64,000 nt of DNA from Rhodobacteraceae bacterium S2214 (GCA_025141675.1 CP081161.1:1586001-1650000); one strand, 5' to 3'. Positions 1 through 9,026 are shown, counted from the first letter of the stretch. Numbers and translations: made by a program. The notes: a model not told the origin generated them from the letters alone.

Positions 1-119
1 GTAATTTCCGGACCATCGGGGCTGGGGTACAAATCGGTCAGATCCCATTCTGGCAAATCGCCAAATTGATTGTGCCCACCAGCGGGATTTGCATCATGGA
101 CTTGGGGATGACTACGCAT
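1..119 (-). CDS. pepF: M3-family oligoendopeptidase F, N-terminal fragment
   Basis: Only the first 39 codons lie in the window; the gene runs off the left edge. Translation from the ATG at 117-119 gives a short leader followed by LPEWDLTDLYPSPDGPEI. This resembles the start of bacterial M3 oligoendopeptidases (PepF), which typically begin with a 'LPxWdLsDLY' segment. The catalytic HExxH region is outside the window, so function is inferred from this N-terminal match alone. It lies on the same strand as the ligase/exonuclease pair, 93 bp beyond the ligase stop. Confidence 0.6.
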   Translation of the reverse strand, partial: MRSHPQVHDANPAGGHNQFGDLPEWDLTDLYPSPDGPEI

Positions 120-212
120 CTTGGAACCTCTTCTGAACTTTCCAGTCGTACATAGGCAATTGCGGCCTGTGTTAAAAGGCTCGCTCGGTTTTGTGCGAAC
201 AAATGCGCCGGT

Positions 213-1802
213 TCATCCGTATAGCGCGAGCATCTGTTTCAAATCATCAAGCGTGTTCGCCTCGGATACCGGTTTATCGTGCCGCCAGCGCAGCATCCTC
301 GGGAAACGCAAAGCGACGCCGGATTTGTGACGCGGGGACGCTTGGATACCTTCGAACGCGATCTCGAACACGTGTTCGGGCGGCACTTGGCGGACGGGCC
401 CGAATTTTTGCAGCGTATTTTTGCGCACCCATGCGGTGATTTCGCGAAACTCTTTGTCGGTCAGGCCGGAGTACGCTTTGGTGAAGGGGGTCAGTTCGTT
501 GCCGTTCCAGACCGCAAAGGTGTAATCGGTGAACAGGTTGGCGCGCCTGCCGTGGCCTGCCTGCGCGTAAATCATGACGGCGTCGATTGTTAGCGGATCG
601 ACCTTCCATTTCCACCAGTCACCGCGTTTGCGTCCTGCCAAATACGGGCTGTGCTTGTTCTTCAGCATCAGCCCTTCGGCGTTCAGGTCGCGGGATTTAT
701 CGCGCTCCGCTGCCAAATCGTCCCACGTTTGAAAGGCAACGCTTTGCGATAATTTGATCGGTGCCGTGTCAGGGGCCGCGTCGATGATGGCGGACAGCGC
801 AGCGCGTCGGTCAGACAAGGGTTGATCGCGAATGTCGGTTCCGTCTTGTTCCAGCAGGTCGTAGGCCATCAAGATCACGGGGGCCTCGGTCAGCAGCTTT
901 TTCGGAACGGTTTTGCGGCCGATCCGCTTTTGCAGCGCGTTGAACGAGAGGGGGGCATCGTTGGCGAAAGCCAATACTTCGCCGTCAATGACGGTCCCGT
1001 CCGGCAGATAATCTTTCAGTTGGGCGAATTCGGGGAAGCGATCTGTCATCAGGTCTTCGCCGCGTGACCAGAGGTGGTGTTCGCCGCCGCGCAATATGAA
1101 CTGGCCGCGAATACCGTCCCATTTGCGTTCCGCGTTCCAATCCGTTGGTTCGCCAAGGTCGTCGAGCGTGTCCAATCCATAGGCGAGGTAGAACGGGTAG
1201 GGGCGCGATAGGTCTGCGGTGGGATCATTCGCTTCGATTAGGGCGTGAAATGTTGTGGTTTCGGGCGTCCAGTTGCCCATCAATTTGTGGGTCAGAGCGG
1301 CTTCGTCTTGGTCGGTCGCTTTGGCCAAGGCGCGGGTCATCAGTTTGGTGCTGACACCGACACGAAACCCGCCAGTCAGAAGTTTTGTAAACAAGAACCT
1401 TTGCATGTCGGGCAGGGTGTTCCACGCGTCGATGATGCCTGTTTTACGAGCGTCGTCGTCCAGTGTGCCAAGTTGTTTTATCGTTTCAATCCAGTGGGTC
1501 AGGGACTGATCCGCCGTCTGTTCCGGTGGTGGCAGAACAAGTGAAATCGTTTCGGCCAGATCGCCGACGATGTTGTAGCTTTCTTCGAACAGCCAATCGG
1601 GCAGGCCTGCGACCTCTGCCGCCCATGTGCGGAGTTTTCCGGCTGTGATGGTCCGTTTCGGGCGACGGCCCGAAAACAGTGCGATCGTCCAAAGTTTGTC
1701 GTCGTCAGGGGCGGTCGTGAAATAGTCTGCGAGTGCTGTGACTTTGGCGGTTGTTTTGGTGGATTCGTCGATGCGGGCGAATAACTGGGCGAAGTCCTTC
1801 AT
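213..1802 (-). CDS. ATP-dependent DNA ligase (damage-response type)
   Basis: 529-aa ATP-dependent DNA ligase. The adenylation motif ERKWDGIRGQ lies near residue 227, with the nucleophilic lysine in KxDG. An N-terminal helical domain (about 1-200) precedes it. Downstream sections look like ligase motifs III-V (DGEVLAF; GLMLKNKHSPYLAGRKRGDWWKWK) and an OB-fold C-terminus ending in FPRMLRWRHDKP. Size and pairing match the bacterial 'cisplatin damage response' ligases, which occur with a metallo-beta-lactamase-fold exonuclease and often an Lhr-like helicase. Its start overlaps the exonuclease stop (ATGA, 1799-1802), so the two are translationally coupled. No Lhr-type helicase is seen nearby. Confidence 0.92.
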   Translation of the reverse strand: MKDFAQLFARIDESTKTTAKVTALADYFTTAPDDDKLWTIALFSGRRPKRTITAGKLRTWAAEVAGLPDWLFEESYNIVGDLAETISLVLPPPEQTADQSLTHWIETIKQLGTLDDDARKTGIIDAWNTLPDMQRFLFTKLLTGGFRVGVSTKLMTRALAKATDQDEAALTHKLMGNWTPETTTFHALIEANDPTADLSRPYPFYLAYGLDTLDDLGEPTDWNAERKWDGIRGQFILRGGEHHLWSRGEDLMTDRFPEFAQLKDYLPDGTVIDGEVLAFANDAPLSFNALQKRIGRKTVPKKLLTEAPVILMAYDLLEQDGTDIRDQPLSDRRAALSAIIDAAPDTAPIKLSQSVAFQTWDDLAAERDKSRDLNAEGLMLKNKHSPYLAGRKRGDWWKWKVDPLTIDAVMIYAQAGHGRRANLFTDYTFAVWNGNELTPFTKAYSGLTDKEFREITAWVRKNTLQKFGPVRQVPPEHVFEIAFEGIQASPRHKSGVALRFPRMLRWRHDKPVSEANTLDDLKQMLALYG

Positions 1803-2812
1803 GCGTCGTCCGCCTCTGTTGTGTCTTCGCCGTTGTATTCTGTGGACACGACGTGGGCATCATATCCTTCTTCGCGCAACCATTTGTGGAAGGCGTCCGT
1901 GTAGCCGTGGGTGGCAAAGATTTTTTCGGCACCCGTCGCTTTGATTGCCGCGTTCAGCCCATCCCAGTCGGCATGGTCAGACACGATAAACCCACGATCG
2001 GCCCCGCGCCTGCGCCGCACACCGCGTAGCGCCATCCAGCCGCTGGCGAATGCGGTCGAGGTCGGGCCAAACTTCTTCATCCATGACCCTGCCATCGCGG
2101 ATGGCGTCGCGAGCACCAAGGCGCCAGCGTAATCTTTGACGTTTGTTTCGGCAGTGACCCGGATCGTGTCGGGCAAAGCGATGCCCTGACCACGCAAAAT
2201 GTCGTTGGTGTTTTCAATCGCCCCGTGGGTCAGGATCGGGCCAATGTCGGCGTTCACTGTGGTCAGCAATCGTTGAGCTTTTCCAAGAGCATAGGCACCA
2301 AGAACGGATGTTTTACCTGCGGCTTTGTTTGCGGCCCACCAATCGTTGATCTGGGTCGTCAGGATGTCTTCGGGTGTCCATTTGAAGATTGGCAATCCGA
2401 ACGTGCATTCGGTGATAAACGCGTGGCAGCGGACGGGTTCAAATGGCTCTGACAGGCCGTCGGCCACTGTTTTGTAGTCCCCTGACGCGACCCATGTTTC
2501 GCCTTTCACTGTGACCGTGATCTGCGCAGACCCTGGTACGTGTCCGGCGGGATGAAAGGAAACGGTAGCACCCCCGATTTGGCGCGTCTCTGCGTAATTG
2601 ATCGTGTCGAGCGACACGTCGCCTAAACGGTGGCGCATGACGGGGGCAGCGGCGGCGGTTGCAAGGTAATGGTTCATGCCCCAACGCGCATGATCGGAAT
2701 GTCCGTGCGTGATCAGGGCCCGATCAACGGGCTGCCACGGATCGATATAAAAATCGCCAGCAGGACAGTAGATGCCGCGGTCTGTGAAGGTAAGAACGTC
2801 TGCCATACCCAA
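1799..2812 (-). CDS. Ligase-associated DNA damage response exonuclease (MBL fold)
   Basis: 337-aa metallo-beta-lactamase-fold nuclease. The metal-binding HxHxDH motif appears as HGHSDH near residues 36-41. A second conserved part, SDHADWDGL, lies near the C-terminus, as in beta-CASP-like RNA/DNA processing nucleases. It directly precedes and overlaps the ATP-dependent ligase gene by 4 bp, the usual arrangement of this repair pair. The first codons read MGMADVLTF, so translation may instead begin at the second ATG (2806). The end-cleaning role for the ligase is inferred from family and context. Confidence 0.88.
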   Translation of the reverse strand: MGMADVLTFTDRGIYCPAGDFYIDPWQPVDRALITHGHSDHARWGMNHYLATAAAAPVMRHRLGDVSLDTINYAETRQIGGATVSFHPAGHVPGSAQITVTVKGETWVASGDYKTVADGLSEPFEPVRCHAFITECTFGLPIFKWTPEDILTTQINDWWAANKAAGKTSVLGAYALGKAQRLLTTVNADIGPILTHGAIENTNDILRGQGIALPDTIRVTAETNVKDYAGALVLATPSAMAGSWMKKFGPTSTAFASGWMALRGVRRRRGADRGFIVSDHADWDGLNAAIKATGAEKIFATHGYTDAFHKWLREEGYDAHVVSTEYNGEDTTEADDA

Positions 2813-2837
2813 AGGATAGAGCTATTCGTGCGTTTGC

Positions 2838-3773
2838 CTAGGGATGCGCGTTAAAGTGGGCGATCATCGTGTCGTAGACAAACCGGCGCGATGCTGGGAT
2901 TTCCAACATGACCTCGTGTTCGCCTTTGTCGATCATGTGCAAGGTGCCGTTTGGCCATTTTGCCATGCGATCTTTGATGCGCTGAGGGTCTACAATATCT
3001 TCGTTCGTGCCCAAGAAGGTGACAGTTGGTGTGGAGGGAGACGGGCGGTTCGATAACCGCAGCATTTCACGCAGCGATTCCCCTAACCATCTGATCGACG
3101 GGCCACCCAAGGCCAGATCGGGGTATTTGGTAAGTTGTTCGACAAGACGATCCCACATGTCGCGGTCTTTGGTCAGCGTGTTGATGTCGAAATCTTCGCG
3201 CAGCACATACGACACAGGTGGCTGGCCCGGTGCGAAAACATTGTCTTTTCCAAATGCGCCAGCAACTGCCGACACGGCCCATGCGCCTGGACGCACGACG
3301 GGCGAAAGGCCGATGCCCCACATTGGCGCGGAAAAGGCGGCAGCCTTTACCGGCAGACCTTCCATCAAGGCCCGCAAACCGATGCAACCGCCCATGGAAT
3401 GACCGATCATGTAATAGGGTTCAGGAAGGCCAAGTTCTTTGACGTGTGCCATCACAGCGGACACATCTTTTTGATAGTCGGCAAATTTCCCCACGTGCCC
3501 CATGCGTCGATCGCCAACCATCCGGTCGGCCAATCCCTGACCGCGCCAGTCGATGGAGACTGTCGCATAGTTGGCATCAAGAAATTCGCGGGCCGCATCG
3601 CCGTATTTTTCAACGTATTCCGTGCGGCCCGGAAAAATAAGCACCGTTCCTTTGACGTCCGCGCCGGTCCAATGACCCACACGAATTTTCAGCCCGTCGA
3701 CAGTGGTGACCCAATGGGCCGCCCCGCCGTCAGGACCATAAGCGACATCGTCATGAAACGGTGCAATATCCAT
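2838..3773 (-). CDS. Alpha/beta hydrolase, lysophospholipase-like
   Basis: 311-aa alpha/beta hydrolase of the serine-aminopeptidase/monoacylglycerol-lipase type. The nucleophile elbow is GHSMGG (Ser about 126). The likely acid lies in TNEDIVDPQ and the histidine in KGEHEVMLE near the C-terminus. The oxyanion strand reads LIFPGRTEY. No signal peptide is evident, so it is probably cytoplasmic. The substrate cannot be told from sequence. It lies 3 bp beyond the SCP2 gene on the same strand, which hints at lipid metabolism. Confidence 0.85.
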   Translation of the reverse strand: MDIAPFHDDVAYGPDGGAAHWVTTVDGLKIRVGHWTGADVKGTVLIFPGRTEYVEKYGDAAREFLDANYATVSIDWRGQGLADRMVGDRRMGHVGKFADYQKDVSAVMAHVKELGLPEPYYMIGHSMGGCIGLRALMEGLPVKAAAFSAPMWGIGLSPVVRPGAWAVSAVAGAFGKDNVFAPGQPPVSYVLREDFDINTLTKDRDMWDRLVEQLTKYPDLALGGPSIRWLGESLREMLRLSNRPSPSTPTVTFLGTNEDIVDPQRIKDRMAKWPNGTLHMIDKGEHEVMLEIPASRRFVYDTMIAHFNAHP

Positions 3774-3776
3774 AGT

Positions 3777-4064
3777 TTACAGGACGCCTGCCAATTTCAT
3801 GGCAAGACCCATGTCGCCGTCGACTGACAGTTTGCCTGTCATGAAAGCGGCTGTCGGGTTTTGTTCGCCATCAAGGATTTCCTTGAATGTTTCGGCGGTC
3901 GCGGACAGCGTCACATCTGCATCGTCGTCGGCTGCACGCGCGCCGTCGCCATCAATGATAATGGACCCTTCGTCTTCGATGACGAACTTGGCTGTGCCGC
4001 CGTCAAATCCACCGTCCATTTTTGCGTTCAACTGGGCTACGGCCTCGTTCACTACGTCGCTCAT
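3777..4064 (-). CDS. SCP2 sterol-binding domain protein
   Basis: 95-aa protein resembling the SCP2 lipid-binding domain: an N-terminal helix, then alternating strands with FVIEDEGSIIIDGD and DADVTLSATAETFKEIL, then a C-terminal section on hydrophobic-cavity closure (AAFMTGKLSVDGDMGLAMKL). I placed the start at 4064 because the open frame upstream lacks similarity and runs into the promoter region of the divergent TPR gene. Alphaproteobacterial stand-alone SCP2 proteins have this size. It probably binds or carries lipids in the cytoplasm. Confidence 0.85.
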   Translation of the reverse strand: MSDVVNEAVAQLNAKMDGGFDGGTAKFVIEDEGSIIIDGDGARAADDDADVTLSATAETFKEILDGEQNPTAAFMTGKLSVDGDMGLAMKLAGVL

Positions 4065-4130
4065 CGGTTTATCCTTTTTGAATCTTATATGCCCTCTGGC
4101 GAAAGCCGCCTGACACGTTACATTACAACT

Positions 4131-4691
4131 ATGGCTACGCTGACACATCTCATCAAACGTACCGTTACGGCATTTGCAGTGACGTTAACGTTAACGACCC
4201 AAAGTTTCGCGCAAGAGACCGCTTTGGACGGGCTTTTTCAAGAGCTAAGCGAGGCGGATGAGGGCAATCATGCGCGGATCGCCGACCGCGTGATCGCGCG
4301 ATTCGAAAAAAGCGGGTCGGCTGCGATGGATTTGTTGCTGCGCCGTGGTGGCGATGCCTTGGAAGAGGGGGATGATCAGGCCGCGATTGAGCATCTTACA
4401 GCCTTGGTCGATCATGCGCCTGATTTCGCCGAAGGGTATCATCACCGTGCGACCGCTTATTTTCGTGTGGGGCTGATGGGGCCTGCATTGGATGATTTGC
4501 GTCAAACGCTCGTTCTAAACCCACGTCATTTTCGTGCGATGTTTGGTGTGGGTATCCTGATGGAAGAGCTGGGCCGCCGCGATGAAGCGATTGCGGCGTA
4601 TGAAGCGGTTCTCGAGATTTATCCGTTGGAACCTGACGCGACCGACGCGCTAGCACGCCTTGCCTTAGAAATTGAGGGCCAAGCGATCTAA
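4131..4691 (+). CDS. Exported TPR-repeat protein
   Basis: 186 aa when started at 4131, giving a clean signal peptide (LIKRTVTAFAVTLTLTTQSFAQ) cut after AQA-like FAQ. The mature part is built of tetratricopeptide repeats, for example DQAAIEHLTALVDHAPDFAEGYHHRATAYFRVG and DEAIAAYEAVLEIYPLEPDA. It probably acts as a periplasmic protein-protein interaction scaffold. The longer open frame starting at 3861 overlaps the SCP2 gene on the other strand and is not credible. It is divergent from SCP2 and 27 bp upstream of the helicase. Confidence 0.8.
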   Translation: MATLTHLIKRTVTAFAVTLTLTTQSFAQETALDGLFQELSEADEGNHARIADRVIARFEKSGSAAMDLLLRRGGDALEEGDDQAAIEHLTALVDHAPDFAEGYHHRATAYFRVGLMGPALDDLRQTLVLNPRHFRAMFGVGILMEELGRRDEAIAAYEAVLEIYPLEPDATDALARLALEIEGQAI

Positions 4692-4718
4692 TCGCTGGCC
4701 CCGCCGGGGACTATTATC

Positions 4719-7433
4719 ATGCAAAATTCCCGGATTACGGCCGTTCTTGGCCCGACGAACACCGGCAAAACCCATTACGCGATTGAACGAATGTTGTCGC
4801 ACAGGACGGGTGTGATTGGCCTGCCTTTGCGCCTGCTTGCCCGCGAGGTTTACGACCGGATCGTTGCCGTGAAAGGGCCAAGTGTTGTGGCCTTGGTGAC
4901 GGGCGAGGAACGGATTGTGCCGCCCCGCACCCAATATTGGGTCTGCACGGTTGAGGCGATGCCCGAAGGCATGGGATGTGATTTCCTTGCTATCGATGAA
5001 ATTCAATTATGTGGTGATGCGGAACGCGGTCACATCTTTACCGACCGTCTTTTGCACGCGCGGGGTTTGCGCGAGACGCTATTCTTAGGTGCTGAAACGA
5101 TGCGGTCCGCAATTGCCGCGATGGTTCCGCAGGCGCAGTTTATGTACCGTGAACGGATGTCCCAGCTGACATACTCAGGTTCGAAAAAGCTAAGTCGGAT
5201 GCCGGGCAGGGCTGCGATTGTCGGGTTTTCGGTTGAAAATGTATATGCGATTGCCGAATTGCTACGTCGTACAAAAGGGGGCGCTGCCGTGGTCATGGGC
5301 GCGCTCAGCCCTCGGACGCGTAACGCCCAAGTGGAGATGTATCAGAACGGCGACGTTGATTATCTGGTCGCGACGGACGCGATTGGGATGGGGCTGAACC
5401 TTGATATCAATCACGTAGCGTTCTCGGCGATTTCCAAATTCGACGGGCAACGGATGCGGTATCTGTTTCCAGAGGAACTCGCGCAGATCGCGGGGCGCGC
5501 TGGGCGGCATACGGCGAACGGCACGTTTGGGGTGACAGGTGAGGCGCCCGCCTTGGACGACGGCGTCGCGCAGGCGATCATGGATCACCAATTCCAGCCG
5601 GTGAAAAAACTGCAATGGCGCAATAGCGACCTGCAATTCGGCTCGATCAAACGCCTGACGCAAACGTTGGAAATGCGCACTGACGACCAATGGCTGACCC
5701 GCGTACGCGAAAGCGACGACCTTGCCGCACTTAAGGCGCTGGGCGACGATCCGCTGATTGCGGCACGGGCAAAAGATGGCCCGTCTGTGCGGCTTTTGTG
5801 GGACGTTTGCCGCATTCCAGATTTCCGTGGCATCAGTCGCGGGGAACATGCGTCACTTTTAACCCGTATTTACAGCGACTTGCATCAGCTAGGACATGTT
5901 GACGAAAGCTGGCTGGCGTTGCAGGTTGCGCGGATTGACCGTCATGATGGTGACATAGACACATTGTCTAAGCGCCTCGCGTTCATCCGAACGTGGACCT
6001 ATGTTGCCCAACGCAAAGGGTGGGTTCGTGACGAAACACATTGGCGTGAGCTTACGCGCGCTGTAGAAGATCGCTTATCAGACGCACTGCATGGTGCGCT
6101 GACCCAAAGATTTGTCGACCGGCGCACCAGCATTTTGCTGCGGCGGTTGAAGCAGAAGGAGAGCCTTGTGGCCGAGGTTAATGAGAACGGTGAAGTAACA
6201 GTTGAAGGCGAATTTGTGGGGAAGCTGGAAGGATTCCGGTTCCGCATGGATAAAGCTGGCAGCCCCGACGAGGCGAAAACGCTGCGTCAGGCAAGTGTGG
6301 CGGCATTGGCCCCGCATTTCCATCTGCGTGCTGATAAATTCTACAATGCCCCCGATACTGAAATTGATTTCACCGAACAGGGCGGCCTGATGTGGGGCGA
6401 CCAAGCGGTGGGTAAGCTGGTGGCAGGATCCGATATCCTGAAGCCTGGTGTCGCTGTTTTTGTTGACGATGAAGCCGGGGCTGACGTTGCCGCGAAGGTG
6501 GAACGCCGCCTGCAGCATTTCATTGACCGCAAGGTCGCCGCCGCGTTTGAACCGCTGCTCGGCTTGAAGAACGACGACACGCTGGAAGGTATCGCCAAAG
6601 GCTTTGCATTCCGTCTGGCCGAAGGATTCGGGATTGTCCCACGCGGTGAAGTTGCCGCAGAGGTCAAAGACCTCGATCAAGACGCACGTGGCGCATTGCG
6701 CAAACACGGTATCCGTTTCGGTCAGTTCACTATCTTTATGCCGTTGCTGCTGAAGCCTGCGCCGACGCGTTTGCGCTTGGTGCTGTGGTCGCTGGCCAAA
6801 GATCTTGCTGAATTCCCAGAAGCCCCACCTCCGGGTTTGGTGACAGTCCCGTCTGAAAAAGGCGCGGCACCGGGCTACTATGCCATGGCAGGTTATCGCG
6901 CGGCAGGCGAACGGGCGATTCGCATTGATATGCTGGAACGCCTCGCAGATATGCTGCGCGACCAAGATAGCCGCGGTGGCTTTGAAGGCACCGCAGATAT
7001 GCTGTCGATCACGGGCATGACGTTGGATCAATTCGCGGATCTGATGATAGGTCTCGGCTACAAGGCCGACAAGGGCGAGCGGGCCAAGGTGAAAGCCGTG
7101 AAACCTGCGCCAGAAGCACCAGCTGCGACAGACGACGCGTCAGAAGCACCGGCAGTGTCCGAGGAAACGACTGAAGAAGCGCCCGAGATGGAGGTGTTCT
7201 ATACCTTCACATGGGGCGGTCGTGCGAATGCAAACCGCCAAGGCGGTCGTCCGCAAGGGCGCGGTGATAAACCACGTGGCGACAACAAGCCGCGCGGTAA
7301 GGGTAAGCCAAAGGGCAAACCCGGTGGTCGCGACAGCAATAAACCGCAAAGTTTTCAGGCAAAACCGCGTAAAGAAAAGGCGATTGACCCTGACAATCCT
7401 TTCGCGGCATTGGCAGCTCTTAAGAACAAGTGA
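4719..7433 (+). CDS. SUV3-like DEAD/DEAH-box RNA helicase
   Basis: 904-aa helicase. The Walker A motif is GPTNTGKTHYA (about 11-21) and Walker B is DEIQLCGD (about 92), both typical of the mitochondrial SUV3 family. The C-terminal helicase domain contains GALSPRTRNAQV, ATDAIGMGLNLDI and QIAGRAGRH. A long middle/C-terminal section is followed by an acidic stretch and then a low-complexity basic tail rich in Gly, Lys, Arg and Pro (about residues 830-890), which is probably RNA binding. The GTGA overlap with the next gene implies coupling with an S4 RNA-binding protein. Alphaproteobacterial homologues have this arrangement; SUV3 is the degradosome helicase of mitochondria. Confidence 0.9.
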   Translation: MQNSRITAVLGPTNTGKTHYAIERMLSHRTGVIGLPLRLLAREVYDRIVAVKGPSVVALVTGEERIVPPRTQYWVCTVEAMPEGMGCDFLAIDEIQLCGDAERGHIFTDRLLHARGLRETLFLGAETMRSAIAAMVPQAQFMYRERMSQLTYSGSKKLSRMPGRAAIVGFSVENVYAIAELLRRTKGGAAVVMGALSPRTRNAQVEMYQNGDVDYLVATDAIGMGLNLDINHVAFSAISKFDGQRMRYLFPEELAQIAGRAGRHTANGTFGVTGEAPALDDGVAQAIMDHQFQPVKKLQWRNSDLQFGSIKRLTQTLEMRTDDQWLTRVRESDDLAALKALGDDPLIAARAKDGPSVRLLWDVCRIPDFRGISRGEHASLLTRIYSDLHQLGHVDESWLALQVARIDRHDGDIDTLSKRLAFIRTWTYVAQRKGWVRDETHWRELTRAVEDRLSDALHGALTQRFVDRRTSILLRRLKQKESLVAEVNENGEVTVEGEFVGKLEGFRFRMDKAGSPDEAKTLRQASVAALAPHFHLRADKFYNAPDTEIDFTEQGGLMWGDQAVGKLVAGSDILKPGVAVFVDDEAGADVAAKVERRLQHFIDRKVAAAFEPLLGLKNDDTLEGIAKGFAFRLAEGFGIVPRGEVAAEVKDLDQDARGALRKHGIRFGQFTIFMPLLLKPAPTRLRLVLWSLAKDLAEFPEAPPPGLVTVPSEKGAAPGYYAMAGYRAAGERAIRIDMLERLADMLRDQDSRGGFEGTADMLSITGMTLDQFADLMIGLGYKADKGERAKVKAVKPAPEAPAATDDASEAPAVSEETTEEAPEMEVFYTFTWGGRANANRQGGRPQGRGDKPRGDNKPRGKGKPKGKPGGRDSNKPQSFQAKPRKEKAIDPDNPFAALAALKNK

Positions 7434-7825
7434 CGGACCAAGCCCGCGATACGATCCGGCTTGATAAATGGCTTTGGCAAGCGCGGTTTTTCAAATCGCG
7501 CTCGCTTGCGGCGGGGATCATTACCGCGGGAAAAGTCCGCGTAGATGGTACCCCCGTCAGCAAACCCGCGCGATCCGTGGGGCCCGGTAACACACTGACA
7601 TTTGTGAAAGAAACCGACACGAAGGTAATCCGCATCGTTGCGTGCGGCACACGGCGCGGACCCGCACCAGAAGCGCAAGCGCTGTACGAAGATCTATCGC
7701 CCGAACCGGTGCGGAACACCCATTCCAAAAATCCTAGCTTTGATGGGAAAGGTAGACCGACGAAACGTGATCGCCGGAACTTGATGACGCATCGGGGCGG
7801 GAATGGTCCTTTGGACCTTGATTGA
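7430..7825 (+). CDS. S4-domain RNA-binding protein (Hsp15-like)
   Basis: 131-aa protein beginning with an S4 RNA-binding domain: IRLDKWLWQARFFKSRSLAAGIITAGKVRVDG. The basic C-terminal tail (KNPSFDGKGRPTKRDRRNL) resembles heat-shock protein 15 (HslR), which recycles stalled 50S subunits. The start is GTG at 7430, overlapping the helicase stop by 4 bp (GTGA). Its position between the SUV3-like helicase and fdxA is common in Rhodobacterales. Ribosome or structured-RNA binding is inferred. Confidence 0.88.
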   Translation: MTDQARDTIRLDKWLWQARFFKSRSLAAGIITAGKVRVDGTPVSKPARSVGPGNTLTFVKETDTKVIRIVACGTRRGPAPEAQALYEDLSPEPVRNTHSKNPSFDGKGRPTKRDRRNLMTHRGGNGPLDLD

Positions 7826-7874
7826 CCGCACACTCTGTCCTAGGTGGGGCAAGAGATAAACGGATGACCCTGCT

Positions 7875-8210
7875 ATGACCTATATCGTCAACGACAATTG
7901 TATCGCCTGCAAGTACACGGACTGTGTGGAAGTATGCCCCGTAGATTGTTTCTACGAAGGCGAAAACATGCTGGTGATCCACCCAGACGAATGCATCGAC
8001 TGTGGCGTGTGCGAACCGGAATGCCCGGCTGACGCGATCCGTCCGGACACAGAGCCTGACATGGAAAAGTGGGTTGAATTCAACCGCAAGTATTCCGAAA
8101 TGTGGCCGGTCATCATCACCAAGAAAGACCAGCTTCCGAATGCGGAAGAAATGGACGGCAAAGAAGGCAAGATGGAATTGTTTTCCGAAGCCCCGGGTGA
8201 AGGCGGTTAA
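7875..8210 (+). CDS. fdxA: 7Fe ferredoxin FdxA
   Basis: 111-aa ferredoxin. The N-terminal clusters are visible as [17 protein letters not shown] (a [3Fe-4S]-type ligand set with an altered CxxxxxxC spacing, plus CP) and [12 protein letters not shown] ([4Fe-4S]). Length and the alpha-helical C-terminal extension match the FdxA family of Alphaproteobacteria (Azotobacter FdI-like). It is a cytoplasmic electron carrier. A rho-independent terminator follows at 8241-8268, so it ends the helicase-S4-fdxA run. Confidence 0.95.
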   Translation: MTYIVNDNCIACKYTDCVEVCPVDCFYEGENMLVIHPDECIDCGVCEPECPADAIRPDTEPDMEKWVEFNRKYSEMWPVIITKKDQLPNAEEMDGKEGKMELFSEAPGEGG

Positions 8211-8240
8211 GCCACGTTTACCCCCATTTGACCTTTCCCA

Positions 8241-8268
8241 ACGCCCCGCTTTTATCGGGGCGTTTTTT
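8241..8268 (+). terminator. Rho-independent terminator after fdxA
   Basis: Perfect 7-bp stem CGCCCCG/CGGGGCG (8242-8248 with 8256-8262) and a T6 run, 30 bp beyond the fdxA stop. Confidence 0.9.
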
Positions 8269-8327
8269 GTGATACACTCTTCCGCAATGAACGCTACGAT
8301 TTGACACATTCCGAAGACGCCATGCAT

Positions 8328-8359
8328 CCGACGGTACCTTTTGGTTCCGCCGGTTTTTT
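8328..8359 (+). terminator. Second terminator-like hairpin, in the carD leader
   Basis: An 11-bp stem with two mismatches (8328-8338 with 8343-8353), TTTT loop, followed by T6. It lies 40 bp before the carD ATG and 60 bp after the fdxA terminator. It may be a back-up terminator or an attenuator in the carD leader. A TTGACA hexamer lies at 8301-8306, between the two hairpins. Confidence 0.5.
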
Positions 8360-8398
8360 GTCGTCGCGTGTCACAATAACCGCCATGAAAGGACTATC

Positions 8399-8905
8399 AT
8401 GAGCAAGAAGAAGTTAGACTTTAGCCCGAACGAATTTGTTGTGTACCCAGCCCACGGTGTCGGCAAAATTATTGCCGTCGAAAAAGAAGAGGTCGCGGGC
8501 TTCGACCTTGAGATGTTTGTCATCGTCTTTGAAAAAGACAAGATGAAGCTGCGTGTGCCGACAAACAAGGCGATTGACGTTGGTATGCGGTCGCTTGCGA
8601 CGCCGGACGTTGTGTCACATGCGATGAAAACACTGCGTGGTAAGGCGAAGGTCAAGAAAGCCATGTGGTCCCGCCGTGCGCAGGAATACGAGCAAAAGAT
8701 CAACTCTGGCGATTTGATCGCGATTGCGGAAGTTGTTCGCGATCTGCATCGTCAAGACGACCAGCGCGAGCAAAGCTATTCTGAACGTCAGTTGTATGAA
8801 GCGGCATTGGAGCGTTTGACACGCGAGATTGCGGTTGTTGCAGGCAGTGACGAAACGGCTGCGGTCGAAGAAGTGACATCTGTTTTGGTTGGTCGCGCCG
8901 CATAA
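8399..8905 (+). CDS. carD: CarD/CdnL-family RNA polymerase regulator
   Basis: 168-aa CarD-family protein. The N-terminal RNAP-interaction domain reads FSPNEFVVYPAHGVGKI followed by strands of the Tudor-like fold (about 5-65). The helical DNA-binding C-terminal domain includes RGKAKVKKAMWSRRAQEYEQKINSGDLIAIAEVVRDLHR. CarD stabilises the open complex at rRNA and other promoters; in Caulobacter and Rhodobacter it is an abundant global activator. It is monocistronic, with a hairpin in the leader and a strong terminator behind. Confidence 0.93.
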   Translation: MSKKKLDFSPNEFVVYPAHGVGKIIAVEKEEVAGFDLEMFVIVFEKDKMKLRVPTNKAIDVGMRSLATPDVVSHAMKTLRGKAKVKKAMWSRRAQEYEQKINSGDLIAIAEVVRDLHRQDDQREQSYSERQLYEAALERLTREIAVVAGSDETAAVEEVTSVLVGRAA

Positions 8906-8925
8906 TTTTGCGAACATTTGAAATG

Positions 8926-8959
8926 GAAAAGGGCGACACGCGTGTGTCGCCCTTTTTTT
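8926..8959 (+). terminator. Rho-independent terminator after carD
   Basis: Perfect 9-bp stem GGGCGACAC/GTGTCGCCC (8931-8939 with 8944-8952), flanked by AAAA and T7. It is 25 bp beyond the carD stop. Confidence 0.92.
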
Positions 8960-9026
8960 GTTGGGTCGGATTGGGGGCCAGCCCGTCGCCATTGTCGATC
9001 AGACGAATGGCGCAAATTGAAAGGCG

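Noticed and set aside
6078..7031. Minus-strand 317-aa frame opposite the helicase
   Set aside because: Shadow of the helicase gene with no recognisable domain.
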